The position numbers and the translations under genes are program-made. Below are positions 1 through 6,239 of a DNA stretch of 8,285 nucleotides, one piece after another. The DNA lies in assembly GCA_947462945.1 (NCBI GenBank), contig CANHTE010000041.1, forward strand, positions 1 to 8,285, in the 5' to 3' direction. Origin of the DNA: Acetobacteraceae bacterium. Lineage in GTDB: Bacteria; Pseudomonadota; Alphaproteobacteria; Acetobacterales; Acetobacteraceae. Under the pieces are notes generated by a model, which was not told the origin of the DNA, did no database searches, and was given only the letters and a program-made list of their open reading frames with translations. Positions within the stretch are counted from its first letter, which is position 1. Each line of letters opens with the position of its first letter.

Positions 1-1198
1 GCCAATGCCGCATCAGCTTGGGCAAGGGGATTTTCACGGGGCAGACGCTTTCGCAGCGGCCGCAGAAGGTGCTGGCATTGGGCAGGTGGCCGGCTTCCTT
101 CACGCCGATCAGGCTGGGCGTGAGGACGCTGCCCATGGGGCCGGGATAGACCCAGCCATAGGCATGCCCGCCCGTGGTGCCATAGACCGGGCAGTGATTC
201 ATGCAGGCGGCGCAGCGGATGCAGCGCAGCATCTCCTGGAATTCCGTGCCGATCATGTTGGAGCGGCCGCCGTCAATCAGAACGACGTGATACTCCTCCG
301 GCCCATCCAGATCACCCTTGCGGCGGACCCCGGTGCTGAAGGTGGTATAGACGGAAAAATCCTGCCCGGTGGCCGAACGCGCGAGCACGCGCAGCAGGCT
401 TGTCGCATCCTCCAGCGTGGGCACCACCTTCTCGATGGAGGCCAGCGCGATATGCACACGCGGCAGGGTCTGGGTGAGGTCGCCATTGCCCTCATTGGTG
501 ACGATGACGCTGGAGCCGGTTTCCGCGATCAGGAAATTGGCGCCGGTGATGCCCACATCAGCGGCCAGGAATTTGGCCCGCAGCCGGGTGCGCGCTTCGC
601 TCAGGATGTCCCGCCGCTCGTGAAAGACGCGGTCGGGGTCGAGGTCGGTATGGGCGCGGCGGAAATCAGCCTCCCAATCCTCGCGGTTCAAATGGAAGGC
701 GGGGGCGATGATGTGGGAGGGAATCTCACCGCGCAGCTGGATGATGTATTCTCCCAGATCCGTCTCAACCGGCGTGATGCCGTGTTCTTCCAGGTGATGA
801 TTGATCCCCAATTCCTCGGAGATGATGGATTTTCCCTTGGTGACGGTCCTGGCATTGGCCTTGCGGCAGATTTCCAGCACGGCGGCGCGGGCTTCATCGG
901 GCGTGCTGCACCAATGCACCACGCCGCCGGCGCGCTCGACATTGGCGGCGAAGGTTTCCAGATAGAAATCGAGATGGGCGAGGGTGTGGTTCTTGATGTC
1001 CCGCGCGGTGTTCCGCAGCGCCTCGAACTCCGGCAAATTCGCCACGGCCGCCGCGCGGCGTTGCAAAAAGGCGCCCTTCGCCGTGCCCAGCGCCTTTTGC
1101 AGCCCGGCATCCGCCATGGCCTTGCTGGCGTTTTCCTTGAATTGCGGCGAGGTCGAGAGCACGAATTGGGCGTCCTTGCGTGATCGGGCCGGCAGCAT
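1..1198 (-). CDS. lutB: LutB, iron-sulfur subunit of L-lactate utilization (C-terminus off the left edge)
   Basis: LutB works with LutA and LutC as a cytoplasmic, flavin-independent L-lactate oxidizing complex that yields pyruvate. The 399 visible residues show a LUD (DUF162-type) domain over roughly residues 60-300, including the family stretch ETGSSVIVTNEGN starting at Glu226. A ferredoxin-type motif CIRCAACMNHCP follows, with Cys326, 329, 332 and 336, then GGHAYGWVYPGP. A second cluster motif CGRCESVCPVKIPLP has Cys379, 382 and 386. The family is about 460-490 residues long, so roughly 70-90 C-terminal residues lie outside the window. ATG at 1198 is the only usual start after an in-frame TAG at 1222-1220; no good Shine-Dalgarno precedes it. 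The gene is divergent from the transaminase at 1253. No lutA precedes it here, although lutA often comes before lutB; lutC may follow beyond the edge. Identification is firm; the operon partners are unknown. Confidence 0.95.
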   Translation of the reverse strand, partial: MLPARSRKDAQFVLSTSPQFKENASKAMADAGLQKALGTAKGAFLQRRAAAVANLPEFEALRNTARDIKNHTLAHLDFYLETFAANVERAGGVVHWCSTPDEARAAVLEICRKANARTVTKGKSIISEELGINHHLEEHGITPVETDLGEYIIQLRGEIPSHIIAPAFHLNREDWEADFRRAHTDLDPDRVFHERRDILSEARTRLRAKFLAADVGITGANFLIAETGSSVIVTNEGNGDLTQTLPRVHIALASIEKVVPTLEDATSLLRVLARSATGQDFSVYTTFSTGVRRKGDLDGPEEYHVVLIDGGRSNMIGTEFQEMLRCIRCAACMNHCPVYGTTGGHAYGWVYPGPMGSVLTPSLIGVKEAGHLPNASTFCGRCESVCPVKIPLPKLMRHW

Positions 1199-1252
1199 AG
1201 CGCAGCCCGCCGCAGAGGTCTAAGCTCTCCCCCGAGCCTGGAGCCCGATGCC
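1199..1252. promoter_or_regulatory. Divergent lutB / transaminase control region (54 bp)
   Basis: This is the only non-coding DNA between two divergent genes, so at least part of both promoters should lie here or extend into the coding starts. The one weak -10-like element on the plus strand is TCTAAG at 1219-1224, which matches TATAAT at 4 of 6 positions, but there is no recognisable -35 at a 17-nt spacing. GGAG at 1240-1243 is a well-placed Shine-Dalgarno for the ATG at 1253. No convincing operator palindrome was seen. Function is inferred from gene orientation. Confidence 0.35.
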
Positions 1253-2581
1253 ATGAACGAACTCTCGATCCCCCGTCCGAACAACCTCGACGCTTTCTGG
1301 ATGCCGTATTCGGACAACAAGTATTTCAAGGACACGCCGCGCCTGCTCGCCCGGGCCGAGGGCATGCTCTACTTCACGCCCGAGGGACGAGAGATCCTGG
1401 ACGGCACGGCAGGCCTCTGGTGCTGCAATGCCGGCCATGGCCGGCGCGAGATCGTGGAAGCCATTCAGAAGCAGGCCGCCATCCTCGACTTCGCCCCCAC
1501 TTTTCAGCTGGGCCACCCCATCGCCTTCGAGGCGGCGGCGCGCGTGGCGGAGTTGACGCCCGAGGGGCTGGACCGCGTCTTTTTCACCAATTCCGGCAGC
1601 GAGAGCGCCGATACGGCGCTGAAGATCGCCTTGGCCTATCAGCGCGCCCGGGGCCAGGCCCAGCGCGTGCGCCTGGTGGGGCGTGAGCGCGGCTATCACG
1701 GCGTGGGCTTTGGCGGCATGTCCGTGGGTGGCATTGGCACCAACCGCAAGCAATTCGGCGCCATGCTGCCCTATGTGGACCACCTGCCGCACACCCACCT
1801 GCCCGAGCGGAACGCCTTCTCGAAGGGCCTGCCCGCCCATGGGGCGCATCTGGCCGATGACCTGGAACGGCTGGTCGCCCTGCATGGCGATACCATTGCG
1901 GCCGTGATGGTCGAGCCGCTGGCCGGCTCCACCGGCGTTCTGGTGCCGCCGGTGGGCTACCTGAAGCGCCTGCGGGAGCTGTGCGACAAGCACGGCATCC
2001 TGCTGATCTATGACGAGGTTATCACCGGTTTCGGGCGCCTCGGCACGCATTTCGGCAGCGAGCGCCTGGGTGTGACGCCCGATATCATGACCATGGCCAA
2101 GGGGCTGACCAATGCCGCCGTGCCGATGGGCGCCGTGGCCGTGAACAACGAGATTTACGAGACCATCATCCGGGGCACGGCCGCCGGCATCGAGTTCTTC
2201 CACGGCTATACCTATTCGGGCCACCCGCTGGCCGCCGCCGCAGCCCTGGCCGCCATTGACATCCATGTGCGCGAGGATTTGCCCGGCCGCGTCCGCGCGA
2301 TTGAGGGCTATTGGCAGGAGGCGGCGCATTCCATGCGCTCCGCCCCCAATGTGGTGGATATCCGGGACCATGGCCTGATCGCGGGGATCGAACTCGCTCC
2401 CCTGGACGGCAAGCCCGGCGAGCGCGCCATGCGCGTCTTCCGCCGCTGCTTCGATGACGGCCTGCTGGTGCGGGTGACGGGCGATATCGTGGCGCTCAGC
2501 CCGCCCCTCATCATCGAGAAGCATCATGTGGACCGCATCTTCACCACGCTGGGCGATGCGATCCACAAAGAGGCCGCTTGA
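1253..2581 (+). CDS. Class III omega-amino acid:pyruvate transaminase (BauA-like)
   Basis: PLP-dependent fold-type I aminotransferase of 442 residues, close to the roughly 448 of BauA. By family it transfers the amino group of beta-alanine or another omega-amino acid to pyruvate, giving malonate semialdehyde (or another aldehyde) and L-alanine in the cytoplasm. Visible landmarks are GLWCCNAGHGRREI (Trp56), SGSES at 114-118 for the PLP phosphate, YHGV after GRERG, YDEVITGFGRLGT with Asp254 for the pyridine nitrogen, and MTMAKGLTNAAVPMGAV with Lys283 as the Schiff-base lysine. The phrases DHLPHTHLP and VLVPPVGYLKRLRELCDKH also follow BauA closely. Arg407 in LLVRVTGD aligns with the carboxylate-binding arginine of omega-transaminases. 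The start has GGAG 9 nt upstream; the ATG at 1248 is out of frame. No methylmalonate-semialdehyde dehydrogenase gene is adjacent, so the exact substrate (beta-alanine, GABA, taurine or a polyamine derivative) is open. Confidence 0.92.
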   Translation: MNELSIPRPNNLDAFWMPYSDNKYFKDTPRLLARAEGMLYFTPEGREILDGTAGLWCCNAGHGRREIVEAIQKQAAILDFAPTFQLGHPIAFEAAARVAELTPEGLDRVFFTNSGSESADTALKIALAYQRARGQAQRVRLVGRERGYHGVGFGGMSVGGIGTNRKQFGAMLPYVDHLPHTHLPERNAFSKGLPAHGAHLADDLERLVALHGDTIAAVMVEPLAGSTGVLVPPVGYLKRLRELCDKHGILLIYDEVITGFGRLGTHFGSERLGVTPDIMTMAKGLTNAAVPMGAVAVNNEIYETIIRGTAAGIEFFHGYTYSGHPLAAAAALAAIDIHVREDLPGRVRAIEGYWQEAAHSMRSAPNVVDIRDHGLIAGIELAPLDGKPGERAMRVFRRCFDDGLLVRVTGDIVALSPPLIIEKHHVDRIFTTLGDAIHKEAA

Positions 2582-2606
2582 AGCCCAAGGGGTGGTGACC
2601 TAAATT
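2578..2606 (+). promoter_or_regulatory. Probable sigma70-type promoter of vapBC
   Basis: A -35 candidate TTGAAG (2578-2583) and a -10 candidate TAAATT (2601-2606) are separated by exactly 17 nt. Each matches its consensus at 4 of 6 positions, and the -10 is conspicuously AT-rich for this DNA. The -35 overlaps the transaminase TGA at 2579-2581. Initiation 6-8 nt after the -10 would fall at about 2612-2614, on the vapB ATG itself, predicting a leaderless or nearly leaderless transcript. This agrees with the absence of a Shine-Dalgarno in the preceding 10 nt. Inferred from sequence only. Confidence 0.5.
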
Positions 2607-2613
2607 CTGGTCA
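2596..2613. promoter_or_regulatory. Candidate VapB/VapBC operator (inverted repeat around the -10)
   Basis: A perfect 5-bp inverted repeat, TGACC (2596-2600) and GGTCA (2609-2613), with an 8-nt spacer, flanks the -10 element and touches the start codon. Type II toxin-antitoxin operons are usually autoregulated by the antitoxin or the complex binding palindromes over their promoter, so the placement fits. The arms are short and could arise by chance. Confidence 0.35.
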
Positions 2614-2873
2614 TGGTGAACCACTCCACCCTGGCTGAGGCGAAAGCCCACCTCTCCGCCCTGGTCTCCCAGGCGGAGCGGGGGGAGGAGACCATCATCA
2701 CCCGCCACGGCAAGCCCGTGGCAAAGCTGGTGCCGGTACGCCCGGCGCGGCGGCAGGGCGGTGAACTGGCCGGCGCGCCCGGTTGGGAAAATTTTGACCA
2801 CGCCGAGATCGCCCGTATTTTCGCGCCGCTGACCACCGATGAGGAGTTGCGCGCCGAGGGCTGGGAGGTGTGA
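2613..2873 (+). CDS. vapB: VapB-type antitoxin, Phd/YefM family
   Basis: An 86-residue protein that by family binds and neutralises the VapC ribonuclease through its C-terminus and binds operator DNA through its N-terminal Phd/YefM fold. The N-terminus reads MVNHSTLAEAKAHLSALVSQ, followed by GEETIITRHGKPVAKLVP (about residues 24-41), the classic Phd/YefM core with its 'TRHGKPVA' turn. The C-terminal half (about 42-86), containing NFDHAEIARIF, is acidic and less conserved, as expected of a toxin-binding segment. ATG at 2613 aligns with the usual family start. There is no nearby Shine-Dalgarno, since the G-rich stretch at 2589-2595 is 17 or more nt away. The stop TGA (2871-2873) overlaps the toxin's GTG start by 4 nt, so the toxin is probably translated by coupling to the antitoxin. 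Confidence 0.9.
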   Translation: MVNHSTLAEAKAHLSALVSQAERGEETIITRHGKPVAKLVPVRPARRQGGELAGAPGWENFDHAEIARIFAPLTTDEELRAEGWEV

Positions 2874-3262
2874 CAGGCTTCCTCGCGGATGCCTGCGCCC
2901 TGATTGATTTCCACGGCCCGGGCGCGCGCGGGATGGCACGCGACGCGGCAGAGATCATGTCACGCGGCGAGATCGAGGTCGCGGCCGTGACGGTGTGGGA
3001 GATTCAGCGCAAGGTCGCGATGGGCCGGCTGATGCGCCCTGTTCCGCCGGGCTTCGCCGGGGAATTCCCGGATTGGCTGGCCACCTGCGGATATCGCCTC
3101 GCCCCGATGAACTGGGAGGATGCCGCCCTGGCCGCATCGCTTCCCGAGCATCACCGAGACCCCATGGACCGCTTCCTCATTGCCACTGCCCTCCGGCGGG
3201 ACATGACCATCATCACCAGCGATGCCATCTTTCGCGCCTATGGCGTCCGCACGCTCTGGTAA
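2870..3262 (+). CDS. vapC: VapC-type PIN-domain ribonuclease toxin
   Basis: A 130-residue PIN-domain protein, the normal length for VapC. These toxins are Mg2+-dependent endoribonucleases that arrest translation, commonly by cutting tRNA or rRNA, when VapB is lost. All acidic active-site positions are present: Asp7 in FLADACALIDF, Glu44 in VTVWEIQRK, Asp97 (with Asp100) in HRDPMDRFLIA, and Asp118 in IITSDAIFRAYGV, so the toxin should be catalytically competent. GTG at 2870 is the only usual start codon after an in-frame TGA at 2840-2842. A purine-rich GGGAGG at 2863-2868 is only 1 nt from the start, too close for a standard Shine-Dalgarno, so initiation probably depends on ribosomes terminating on vapB. 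The RNA target cannot be read from the sequence. Confidence 0.92.
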   Translation: MTGFLADACALIDFHGPGARGMARDAAEIMSRGEIEVAAVTVWEIQRKVAMGRLMRPVPPGFAGEFPDWLATCGYRLAPMNWEDAALAASLPEHHRDPMDRFLIATALRRDMTIITSDAIFRAYGVRTLW

Positions 3263-3296
3263 AGGCAGGTCTGGTAGCGCCCGCGCCGCCGCCGCA

Positions 3297-3302
3297 TATA
3301 TC
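3297..3302 (+). promoter_or_regulatory. Weak -10-like element upstream of the GTPase operon
   Basis: In the 67-bp gap between vapC and the GTPase, TATATC is the only AT-rich hexamer, lying just after a GCC-repeat run. It matches the first four positions of TATAAT and lies 28 nt before the ATG at 3330. No acceptable -35 hexamer is seen 16-18 nt upstream, and no Zur-like palindrome is evident. The GTPase genes may have this promoter or may be read through from vapBC. Confidence 0.25.
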
Positions 3303-3329
3303 GCCCAACCGTTTTCAAGGCTCCCTCCC

Positions 3330-4310
3330 ATGTCCGACCAAATTCCCGTCACCGTCCTCACCGGCTATCTCGGCGCCGGCAAGACCACGCTGCTCAACCG
3401 CATCCTCACCGAAAACCATGGCAAGAAATTCGCCGTCGTCATCAATGAATTCGGCGAATTGGGTGTGGATAATGACCTCGTCGTGGATGCCGATGAGGAA
3501 GTCTTCGAGATGAACAATGGCTGCATCTGCTGCACCGTGCGCGGCGATTTGATCCGCATCCTCTCCTCGCTCATGAAGCGGCGCGAGAAATTCGACGGCA
3601 TCATCGTCGAGACCACCGGCCTGGCGGACCCCGCCCCGGTGGCCCAGACCTTCTTCGTGGATGAGGATGTGAAGCGTGCCACCAGGCTGGACGCCATCGT
3701 CACCGTGGTGGATGCGAAGCATTTGCTGGCCCGGCTGGATGACACCAAGGAAGCCGAGGAGCAGATCGCCTTCGCCGACCTCATTCTGCTCAACAAGATG
3801 GATCTGGTGAGCGAGGCCGAGGCGGTCGAGGTGGAGCGCCGCATCCGCGCCATCAACCCCATGGTGGAACTCATCCGCAGCACGAAATCCGATGTGCCGA
3901 TCACCAGCGTCATCGGCCGTGACGCCTTCAACCTGGAGCGCATCCTGGCGCGTGAGCCGGAGTTCCTCTCGGGCGAGGATCATCACGAACACGACAGCGA
4001 AGTGAATTCCGTGGCCTTTGAGGTGTCGCGCCCGATCGACCCCGAGAAATTCAACACCTGGATGAGTGATCTGCTGGCCGCCAAGGGGCAGGATCTGCTG
4101 CGCACCAAGGGCATTCTGGCCTATCCGGATGAGGATCGGCGCTTTGCCTTCCAGGCCGTGCACATGATTGCCGATGGCGATTACATCGGCCCCTGGAAGG
4201 CGGATGATGCGCGCAAGTCCAAGATCGTCTTCATCGGCCGGGACCTGAACCGCCCGCAGCTTCGCCGTGGCTTCGAGGCCTGCCAGGTGGCCCAAGGGAC
4301 GGCAGCGTGA
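3330..4310 (+). CDS. COG0523/CobW-family GTP-binding metallochaperone
   Basis: A 326-residue G3E GTPase of the CobW/COG0523 family, cytoplasmic proteins that couple GTP hydrolysis to metal (Zn, Co or another) delivery. The N-terminal GTPase domain (about 1-205) has Walker A GYLGAGKTT at 12-20, the metal-binding CICC motif at Cys65-Ile66-Cys67-Cys68 within NNGCICCTVRGDL, the Walker B-region ETTGLADP from Glu94, and NKMD at 155-158 for guanine recognition. A short His/Asp/Glu linker EDHHEHDSE (about 216-224) leads to the CobW C-terminal domain (about 225-320). The ATG at 3330 gives the standard family N-terminus; AAGG at 3317-3320 is a weak Shine-Dalgarno. An in-frame ATG at 3222 would overlap vapC and add a low-complexity Ala/Arg leader, so it was rejected. 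The stop overlaps the next gene by 4 nt. There are no cobalamin synthesis genes nearby, so cobaltochelatase (CobW) function is not supported. The metal is unknown. Confidence 0.93.
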   Translation: MSDQIPVTVLTGYLGAGKTTLLNRILTENHGKKFAVVINEFGELGVDNDLVVDADEEVFEMNNGCICCTVRGDLIRILSSLMKRREKFDGIIVETTGLADPAPVAQTFFVDEDVKRATRLDAIVTVVDAKHLLARLDDTKEAEEQIAFADLILLNKMDLVSEAEAVEVERRIRAINPMVELIRSTKSDVPITSVIGRDAFNLERILAREPEFLSGEDHHEHDSEVNSVAFEVSRPIDPEKFNTWMSDLLAAKGQDLLRTKGILAYPDEDRRFAFQAVHMIADGDYIGPWKADDARKSKIVFIGRDLNRPQLRRGFEACQVAQGTAA

Positions 4311-5338
4311 GCGAAGCCGCCGAACTCGAATTCCTGCTGGGCCAGCGCGGCACGTCGCATGAGCTGGGCGCCTGGGTGATTGGCCTTGCTTTTGGCCGGG
4401 AAGGGCGCTCGCTCCATGCCGGCCTCGGCGATGGCACGGTGCGTGTGGCGCAGGTCTCGGCGCCACAGGATTGGCTGAGCGTGGAGGCGCATAAGGGCGC
4501 CGTCCTCTCGCTCTGCGCCGATGGCCAGGATGGCGCGATCACCGGCGGCGATGATGGCCGCGTGATGCGCATTGCCCCGGATGGCACGGCCACGGAACTC
4601 GCCAAATTCGGCAGCAAATGGGTGGAGCATGTGGTGGCGCATGAGAGCGGCATCCGTGCCGCTTCCGTCGCCAAGGCGGTGCATGTGCTGGATGCGAAGG
4701 GGGGGCTGCTCAAATCTCTCGCGCATCCCTCCACCGTGGGCGGCATTGCCTTTGACGCCAAGGGCAAGCGGGTGGCGGCCAGCCATTACAATGGTGCCTC
4801 GCTCTGGTTCGTGAATGCGAAGGAGGACAAGCCCCGCCTGCTGGATTGGAAGGGCAGCCACGCCGCCATCGCTATCCACCCCGAGGGCGGGCATGTGGTC
4901 ACCGCCATGCAGGAAATGTCGCTGCATGGCTGGCGCCTGCAGGATGGCCAGCACATGCGCATGTCGGGTTATCCGTCCAAGACGCACAGCCTTTCTTTCA
5001 CCAACAAGGGGAAATGGCTGGCCACCAGCGGGGCGGAGGCCGTGGTGCTCTGGCCGTTTTTCGGCGGTGGCCCCATGGGCAAGGCACCGACCGAGCTGGC
5101 CGGTGGCGATGGCGTGATGTGCACCCAGGTCGCCTGCCACCCGCAGCATGAGATGGTGGCGGCCGGCTTCGAGGATGGGCTGGTGCTGCTGGCCGATATC
5201 AACACGGGGCGGGTTCTGCCGGTGGCCCCGCCCGGCCAGGGTGGCGTTTCGGCCCTGGCCTGGAACCCTGCCGGCTCCCACCTCGCCTTCGGAACCGAGA
5301 GCGGTTTTGTCGGCATCCTGGATCTTTCCGCCCGATGA
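4307..5338 (+). CDS. WD40-like beta-propeller protein
   Basis: A 343-residue protein made almost entirely of propeller-type repeats. About eight candidate blades can be laid out: roughly residues 22-50, 62-90, 103-130, 140-170, 183-211, 225-251, 269-300 and 312-341. The clearest are 'GGIAFDAKGKRVAASHYNGASLWFV', broken here as GGIAFDAKGKRVAASHYN then GASLWFV, plus HSLSFTNKGKWLATSG...VVLWPF and SALAWNPAGSHLAFGTESG. The repeats are degenerate: no Trp-Asp dipeptide occurs anywhere in the protein. There is no signal peptide or membrane segment, so it is probably cytoplasmic and a protein-interaction scaffold; no catalytic motif is visible. GTG at 4307 follows AAGGGA (4294-4299) at a good distance and shares GTGA with the GTPase stop. 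Its stop shares ATGA with the reductase start. I recall WD40 genes next to COG0523 GTPases in other alphaproteobacteria but cannot verify it here. The partner is unknown. Confidence 0.85.
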   Translation: MSEAAELEFLLGQRGTSHELGAWVIGLAFGREGRSLHAGLGDGTVRVAQVSAPQDWLSVEAHKGAVLSLCADGQDGAITGGDDGRVMRIAPDGTATELAKFGSKWVEHVVAHESGIRAASVAKAVHVLDAKGGLLKSLAHPSTVGGIAFDAKGKRVAASHYNGASLWFVNAKEDKPRLLDWKGSHAAIAIHPEGGHVVTAMQEMSLHGWRLQDGQHMRMSGYPSKTHSLSFTNKGKWLATSGAEAVVLWPFFGGGPMGKAPTELAGGDGVMCTQVACHPQHEMVAAGFEDGLVLLADINTGRVLPVAPPGQGGVSALAWNPAGSHLAFGTESGFVGILDLSAR

Positions 5339-6171
5339 GCAGCCCCCTCCTCACCACCGCCAGGCTCACCATGCCGGCCTTGGGCCTGGGCACTTGGCCG
5401 CTCAAGGGCCGGGATTGCGAGGAGGCGGTGGAATCCGCCCTCGGCCTTGGCTACCGCCACATTGATACGGCCGAGATGTATGGCAATGAGGCCGCCGTGG
5501 GGGCCGGGATCGCAACCAGCGGCGTGCCGCGCGGCGAGGTCTTCCTGACCACCAAGATCTGGCACGACAAGCCTGACGGCCCGGCCTTCCGTGCCGCCTT
5601 CGCGGCCTCGCTGGAGCGGTTGAAGCAGCCTTATGTGGATTTGCTGCTGGTGCATTGGCCCTCGCCCGCGCTGAACCTGCCTTCGGTGCTGACGGCGCTG
5701 GCGCATCTCCATGCCGAGGGCCTGGCCCGCGCCGTGGGCGTCTCCAACTTTCCGAGTGCCCTGCTGCGGCAGGCCCTGGCGCTGGATATCGCGCCCATCG
5801 CCTGCCTTCAGGTGGAACAGCACGCCATGCTGAGCCAGCAGGCCCTGTTGGACATCACGCAGCCGGCCGGCATCGTCATGACCAGCTACACGCCCCTGGG
5901 CAAGGGCGAGGTTCTGGAACACCCGGTGCTGACCCGCATTGCGGCGAGGCATGGCGCCACTCCCGCCCAGGTGGCGCTGGCCTATTTGCTGGCGAAGAAG
6001 CTGGTCGCTGCCGTGCCCAAGGCGCGCAGCGCGGCCAGGCAGGCCGAGAACCTGGCGGCCACGCGGCTGGTGCTGAGTGCGGAGGATCTGGCCGCCATCG
6101 CCGCCCTGCCGAAGAATCGACGTTTCGTGAACCCGGATTTCGCGCCGGCCTGGGACCCGTTTCCCGCATGA
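5335..6171 (+). CDS. Aldo/keto reductase (2,5-diketogluconate reductase-like)
   Basis: A 278-residue (alpha/beta)8-barrel oxidoreductase that by family reduces aldehydes or ketones with NADPH in the cytoplasm. The full catalytic tetrad is visible: Asp44 and Tyr49 in GYRHIDTAEMYGNE, Lys74 in FLTTKIWHD, and His107 in YVDLLLVHWP. Further AKR signatures are GVSNFPSALL (about 135-144), LQVEQHAML in place of the usual NQVE-H segment, TSYTPLGKGE (about 183-192), and VPKARSAARQAEN (227-239), which corresponds to the loop binding the 2'-phosphate of NADPH. The length and compact loops resemble DkgA/DkgB and prokaryotic AKR5-type enzymes, but the substrate cannot be assigned. The ATG lies within the upstream TGA overlap (ATGA, 5335-5338) without a convincing Shine-Dalgarno, suggesting re-initiation after the WD40 gene. 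Confidence 0.92.
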   Translation: MSSPLLTTARLTMPALGLGTWPLKGRDCEEAVESALGLGYRHIDTAEMYGNEAAVGAGIATSGVPRGEVFLTTKIWHDKPDGPAFRAAFAASLERLKQPYVDLLLVHWPSPALNLPSVLTALAHLHAEGLARAVGVSNFPSALLRQALALDIAPIACLQVEQHAMLSQQALLDITQPAGIVMTSYTPLGKGEVLEHPVLTRIAARHGATPAQVALAYLLAKKLVAAVPKARSAARQAENLAATRLVLSAEDLAAIAALPKNRRFVNPDFAPAWDPFPA

Positions 6172-6224
6172 ACGGATGCTCGAAGATATTCTGACCCTCG
6201 GCTATGGTCGGGCGAGGTTGCAGC

Positions 6225-6234
6225 AAGGAGGGTG
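6225..6234 (+). promoter_or_regulatory. Strong Shine-Dalgarno that fixes the DUF3775 start
   Basis: The sequence AAGGAGGGTG contains a perfect AGGAGG core at 6226-6231, 8 nt before the ATG at 6240. It is the best ribosome binding site in the window and decides against an in-frame ATG at 6204, which would include this site within its coding sequence. The 68-bp gap from the reductase shows no convincing promoter or terminator; a weak TATGGT at 6203-6208 is the only -10-like hexamer. Confidence 0.8.
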
Positions 6235-6239
6235 ATCGC

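Noticed and set aside
5..1183. Long plus-strand open frame (392 codons) antisense to lutB
   Set aside because: The minus strand encodes an unmistakable LutB with both Fe-S motifs. The plus-strand translation is low-complexity Gly/Ala/Asp/His-rich and resembles no family; it is a by-product of GC-rich third positions.
1220..2566. Minus-strand open frame of 448 codons opposite the transaminase
   Set aside because: The plus strand has all the PLP-enzyme motifs. The antisense product is His/Gly/Ala-rich without recognisable domains.
3281..3295. GCC trinucleotide run before the GTPase gene as a functional repeat
   Set aside because: It is very short and expected in DNA of this composition, with no second copy or symmetry suggesting a binding site.
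3222..3329. Upstream in-frame ATG extending the GTPase by 36 residues
   Set aside because: It overlaps the end of vapC and adds an Arg/Ala/Ser leader absent from COG0523 proteins. The ATG at 3330 gives the standard N-terminus directly before the Walker A motif.
4181..5281. Minus-strand open frame of 366 codons opposite the WD40-like gene
   Set aside because: It is antisense to a repeat-containing gene with proper 4-nt overlaps to both neighbours. Its His/Gly/Arg-rich translation has no fold signature.
6204..6239. Upstream in-frame ATG extending the DUF3775 protein by 12 residues
   Set aside because: The extension would translate through a perfect AGGAGG Shine-Dalgarno that is ideally placed for the ATG at 6240.
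6172..6239. Intrinsic terminator between the reductase and DUF3775
   Set aside because: Only a 4-bp GACC/GGTC pairing (6193-6196 with 6206-6209) was found, with no U-tract, so it is too weak to call.
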